The notes beneath the pieces are model-generated. The model saw only the letters and a list, made by a program, of their open reading frames with translations. It made no database searches and was not told where the DNA came from. Positions 32,607-35,786 of a stretch of DNA of 35,786 nt are shown piece by piece. Positions within the stretch are counted from its first letter, which is position 1. Every line of letters starts with the position of its first letter. A program made the position numbers and the translations under genes. Origin of the DNA: Actinomycetes bacterium (GTDB taxonomy: Bacteria > Actinomycetota > Acidimicrobiia > Spongiisociales > UBA5794); assembly GCA_024638645.1 (NCBI GenBank), contig JAHEJX010000030.1:1-35786 (forward strand). Direction: 5' to 3'.

Positions 32607-33011
32607 CTATTCGTTTTCGACTGCCAGCACCGCAATCGCCTTCATCTCGATGAGTAGGTGAGGATGCGGCAGTTGGTGGACGGCCACGGTGGTACGCGTT
32701 GGGCCGGTGTGGTCGAAGTACTCGGCCCACACTTCGTTGTAGCCGCCGAAGTCGTTCATCGTTGCGAGAAAGGTGGAGACGTCAACGAGGTCGCTCAGGC
32801 CGCAGCCGACCGTTCCCAGAGTGTGACCGATGTTCTCGATGACGGCTCGCGTCTGGGCGCGAATATCGAGAGTCACGGTCCCCATCTCATCGACGTCGGC
32901 GCCGGTAATGGAGTTGTCCGGATTGCGAGCAGACGTGCCAGACACGAATACGAGGCTGCCGACGACCCTGACATGGGGAAAGCGGCCTCGCGGAGTGACG
33001 AGATCAGGCAT
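32607..33011 (-). CDS. RidA/YjgF-family protein, probable 2-aminomuconate deaminase
   Basis: A 134-aa RidA-superfamily protein. GSLVFVSGTSARNPDNS, the mid-protein VIENIGHTLGTVGCGLSDLVDVS and GPTRTTVAVHQLPHPHLLIEMKAIA are family hallmarks; the Arg and C-terminal Glu line the active site. Its place at the head of a 3-hydroxyanthranilate operon points to hydrolysis of 2-aminomuconate to 4-oxalocrotonate, as for the NbaF type, rather than general imine hydrolysis. The ATG at 33011 was chosen because the frame's extension to 33296 lacks family similarity and overlaps the divergent DUF1801 gene. Confidence 0.82.
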   Translation of the reverse strand: MPDLVTPRGRFPHVRVVGSLVFVSGTSARNPDNSITGADVDEMGTVTLDIRAQTRAVIENIGHTLGTVGCGLSDLVDVSTFLATMNDFGGYNEVWAEYFDHTGPTRTTVAVHQLPHPHLLIEMKAIAVLAVENE

Positions 33012-33017
33012 AGCGCC

Positions 33018-33023
33018 AGTGTA
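33018..33023 (-). promoter_or_regulatory. Candidate leaderless -10 element of the kynurenine operon
   Basis: TACACT on the minus strand ends 6 nt before the RidA-type ATG, and no Shine-Dalgarno sequence is present. The transcription start would be the A of the ATG. The -35 region is weak, so this is a suggestion only. Confidence 0.4.
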
Positions 33024-33101
33024 GGGAAGGCCCTGTCCGGCCTTTTGGAATCCCATGCCATCTGGCCCGAGTCTCATCTGACGAGGATGTAGCGTCTGGA
33101 T

Positions 33102-33452
33102 GTGACTGTCGACGAATACCTCGACGCGGCACCCGAACCGCAGCGGACCACGCTCCGTGCGCTCAGGGCGATGCTCCTCTCGTTCCTCCCAGACGCCGAG
33201 GAAGCCATGTCGTATGGGGTCCCGGCCTTCAAGGTCCGCAGTAAGGCGGTCGTGGGTTATGCCCATGCCAAGCGACACTGCAGCTACTTTCCCCACTCGG
33301 GTGCGGTCTTCTCCATCGTCGAGCCGGAGCTGCTGGAGGGCTACGACTGGTCAAACGGCACTTTGCGATTCCCTGTGGACCAGGTCCTCGACGAGCCTCT
33401 CGTACGCCGCCTGATCGACATCCGTATCGCAATGCTCGACAAGGAGCAATGA
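33102..33452 (+). CDS. DUF1801-family protein
   Basis: A 116-aa cytoplasmic protein of the DUF1801 (YdhG-like) group. The N-terminal helix pattern VDEYLDAAPEPQRTTLRALR, the core EEAMSYGVPAFKV, GYAHAKRHCSYFPHSG and a final LIDIRIAMLDKEQ are typical. Some relatives are described as iron chaperones, but function in general is unknown. The start is a GTG at 33102. It is divergent from the kynurenine operon across 90 bp, and no functional link is apparent. Confidence 0.85.
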   Translation: MTVDEYLDAAPEPQRTTLRALRAMLLSFLPDAEEAMSYGVPAFKVRSKAVVGYAHAKRHCSYFPHSGAVFSIVEPELLEGYDWSNGTLRFPVDQVLDEPLVRRLIDIRIAMLDKEQ

Positions 33453-33525
33453 TCAGTGTCCGGTCGCAGCTCCCTGAATACAGCGGGTCGTCGGAGACGC
33501 CCGCCGGGCAAGGTCACACCCAACC

Positions 33526-33548
33526 GGCGCAGCTAGCGGCGCAGCTAG
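33526..33548. repeat. Short direct repeat between convergent genes
   Basis: GGCGCAGCTAG occurs twice with a 12-bp period (33526-33536 and 33538-33548), immediately before the dehydrogenase stop codon on the minus strand. Each unit contains the AGCT palindrome. No function is evident. Confidence 0.6.
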
Positions 33549-33549
33549 G

Positions 33550-34458
<909 letters not shown>

Positions 34459-34615
34459 TGGCGTGGCCTCCTGTTGTCAGACATTCGTGTAGCCAGTTCT
34501 TAGTACGGGCCTGGGCCGGGCAGCAACCAGAGCGCCGATGCGGCGACGAAAGAGCGAACCAACCCAGTTCTCGGCTGCGTAGAACCGGGGTAGTGCGATC
34601 AGCGGAGGCACCTAG

Positions 34616-34951
34616 ATGATGAGAACGATTCGATTTGTGGCGGGGGTCCTCACCCTCACCATGGCCGGGACGATTGCCCTGGGGTTCGCCGCCGGCGATT
34701 TTGGCGACGAAGGGAGGGCGATTGTCGATCTCGCCTGGGGACGAGTCACACTCATCGATCTCTATGTCGGCTTGGCGATCTTCGGCGGCTGGATCGTGCT
34801 GCGCGAGCGACGCGTGACCGCACTGCCGTGGTTGGTTGGCCTGGTGTTCCTCGGGAACCTGGCAGCGGCGTTGTATCTATTCGTAGCGAGTCTCCGTGAG
34901 GACGATGTCGCGGCTCTACTGCTTGGGCGCGTTGCAAGTACGGACCTGTAG
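34616..34951 (+). CDS. Small three-helix membrane protein, DUF1475-like
   Basis: A 111-aa protein with hydrophobic segments at about 5-27, 46-62 and 70-91. The pattern DLAWGRVTLIDLYVGL followed by PWLVGLVFLGNLAAALYLF recalls the DUF1475 family of unknown function. The ATG at 34616 has GGAGG 7 nt upstream, a strong ribosome-binding site. It is convergent with the response regulator, 27 bp away. Confidence 0.78.
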   Translation: MMRTIRFVAGVLTLTMAGTIALGFAAGDFGDEGRAIVDLAWGRVTLIDLYVGLAIFGGWIVLRERRVTALPWLVGLVFLGNLAAALYLFVASLREDDVAALLLGRVASTDL

Positions 34952-34978
34952 AAGTCGATCGAGAGGACGCGGCGGCGA

Positions 34979-35629
34979 CTAGGCCAGGCCGTTGCGGACA
35001 GCGAGAACTGCGGCCTGCGTTCGGTCCTCCACCTGGAGCTTGGTGAGGATCGCGCTGACGTAGTTGCGGACAGTCCCTTCCGACAGGAACAGCTGCTCGG
35101 CGATCGCCGCGTTGGACATGCCGTTGCCGAGGAGACGCAGCACGTCGCGCTCACGATCGCTGAGGTCGCCGCCCACGCCGGAAGGAGCCAACCGATCCGA
35201 GACCGCCACCCGGGCCATGAGATTGCCGGCCACGGACGGGTCGACGTGGCTCTCCCCGGCGGCAGTTCCTTTGATTGCCTCGATCAGTCGCTCCCGGGGC
35301 GCGTCTTTCAGCATGTAACCGGATGCTCCCGCTCGAATCGCGTCGAGCACCCATTCCTCTGCGTCGTAGGTCGTGAGCACGAGAATCTTGATGTCCGGCC
35401 GAGTTGCCTGCAGCGCCCGGATCGCTTCGACTCCGTTCATGATGGGCATGTTGAGGTCCATGAGAACGACGTCTGGGTTGAGCTTCGCGGCCAGCTCCAC
35501 GGCTTCGGCGCCGTTGCTGGCAACGTCGAGCACCTCGATACTCGGCACGGTGCTCAGGATCGCTCGCATTCCCTCGCGGACGACTTCCTGGTCGTCCACG
35601 ATGATGACTTTGGTGTTGTTGTCGTTCAC
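34979..35629 (-). CDS. NarL/LuxR-type response regulator
   Basis: A 216-aa two-component regulator. The receiver (about 6-122) has acidic residues D12-D13, phospho-acceptor D58 (LMDLNMP), T86 and K108. The C-terminal LuxR helix-turn-helix (about 155-216) reads LSDRERDVLRLLGNGMSN, then AAIAEQLFLSEGTVRNYVS. The GTG start overlaps the upstream kinase stop by 4 nt (GTGA), so kinase and regulator are coupled. The signal and targets are unknown. Confidence 0.95.
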   Translation of the reverse strand: MNDNNTKVIIVDDQEVVREGMRAILSTVPSIEVLDVASNGAEAVELAAKLNPDVVLMDLNMPIMNGVEAIRALQATRPDIKILVLTTYDAEEWVLDAIRAGASGYMLKDAPRERLIEAIKGTAAGESHVDPSVAGNLMARVAVSDRLAPSGVGGDLSDRERDVLRLLGNGMSNAAIAEQLFLSEGTVRNYVSAILTKLQVEDRTQAAVLAVRNGLA

Positions 35630-35786
35630 CGCGTTGGCTCCACCTCGAACCGGATCCTGGTTCCTCTGCCATCTGAGTCGACCTGAAGGTCGCCGCCGAC
35701 CAGCTCGGCACGCTCCTTCATGCCCTGCAGTCCCACATGACCAACGGGCGCGTTCTCGGTCAAGTCGAAACCCGCACCGTTGTCGC
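35626..35786 (-). CDS. Sensor histidine kinase, C-terminal fragment (runs off the window)
   Basis: The last 53 codons of a NarL-partner histidine kinase (HisKA_3/HATPase_c type). The fragment begins DNGAGFD, the G1-type ATP-binding box, then GHVGLQGMKERAELVGGDLQ and a final GTRIRFEVEPTR before TGA at 35626-35628. The 5' part lies beyond the window edge, so sensor domains cannot be described. It is coupled to the response regulator gene. Confidence 0.9.
   Translation of the reverse strand, partial: DNGAGFDLTENAPVGHVGLQGMKERAELVGGDLQVDSDGRGTRIRFEVEPTR

Noticed and set aside
32607..33296. RidA-type protein starting about 95 codons upstream
   Set aside because: The family fold begins at the ATG at 33011, and the extension would overlap the divergent DUF1801 gene.

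Overview
The window is high-GC, gene-dense bacterial chromosome with frequent GTG starts, 4-nt start/stop overlaps, threonine-rich linkers behind lipoprotein signal peptides, and a LacI-type operator identical in core to the CebR/CelR box of Actinobacteria. I read it as an actinomycetote, possibly Acidimicrobiia; the phylum is fairly likely and the class is a guess. No rRNA, tRNA, CRISPR array, insertion sequence or phage gene was seen, and no gene-free stretch exceeds 300 bases.

Layout. (1) 1-4129: three stacked hairpins; a receiver-domain/thioredoxin-reductase-like fusion lacking the redox cysteines; a small lipoprotein; an orphan choline-sulfatase. (2) 4122-22158, all on the minus strand: an approximately 18-kb beta-glucan (probably laminarin, beta-1,3-glucan) utilisation cluster. 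In transcription order it holds a LacI/CebR-like repressor, a sugar-binding lipoprotein, two ABC permeases, a ManD-type acid-sugar dehydratase, an SDR dehydrogenase, a GH16 lipoprotein, a giant secreted GH16 protein, a cytoplasmic GH3 glucosidase and a GH94/GH149/GH161-like phosphorylase. A 2-keto-3-deoxygluconate kinase is divergently transcribed. (3) 23263-26827, minus: a polar-amino-acid-type ABC transporter (binding protein, permease, ATPase) followed by an SMP-30/gluconolactonase. (4) 26883-28370, plus: an MFS transporter followed by a decayed beta-propeller gene fragment. (5) 28430-33011, minus: a kynurenine/3-hydroxyanthranilate degradation operon (RidA-type deaminase, 3-hydroxyanthranilate dioxygenase, ACMS decarboxylase, kynureninase, kynurenine 3-monooxygenase). 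(6) 33102-35786: a DUF1801 protein, a 3-hydroxyisobutyrate-dehydrogenase-family enzyme, a small membrane protein, and a NarL-type response regulator with the 3' end of its histidine kinase.

How the genes work together (inference). Surface and secreted GH16 enzymes cut beta-1,3-glucan outside the cell. The binding protein and permeases import oligosaccharides, with the ATPase supplied from elsewhere. GH3 and the phosphorylase convert them to glucose and glucose-1-phosphate. The SDR, SMP-30 lactonase, ManD-family dehydratase and KDG kinase would form an oxidative branch (glucose, gluconolactone, gluconate, KDG, KDPG) entering the Entner-Doudoroff pathway; a uronate-to-KDG route is the main alternative. 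The repressor has a consensus -35 promoter with two abutting perfect palindromes immediately after the -10, and a second abutting pair of weaker palindromes precedes the binding-protein gene.

The most unusual object is the giant GH16 protein. Its catalytic domain and a separate helical segment both appear to be inserted into loops of one carbohydrate-binding-like beta-sandwich, an intact copy of which lies upstream in the same protein.
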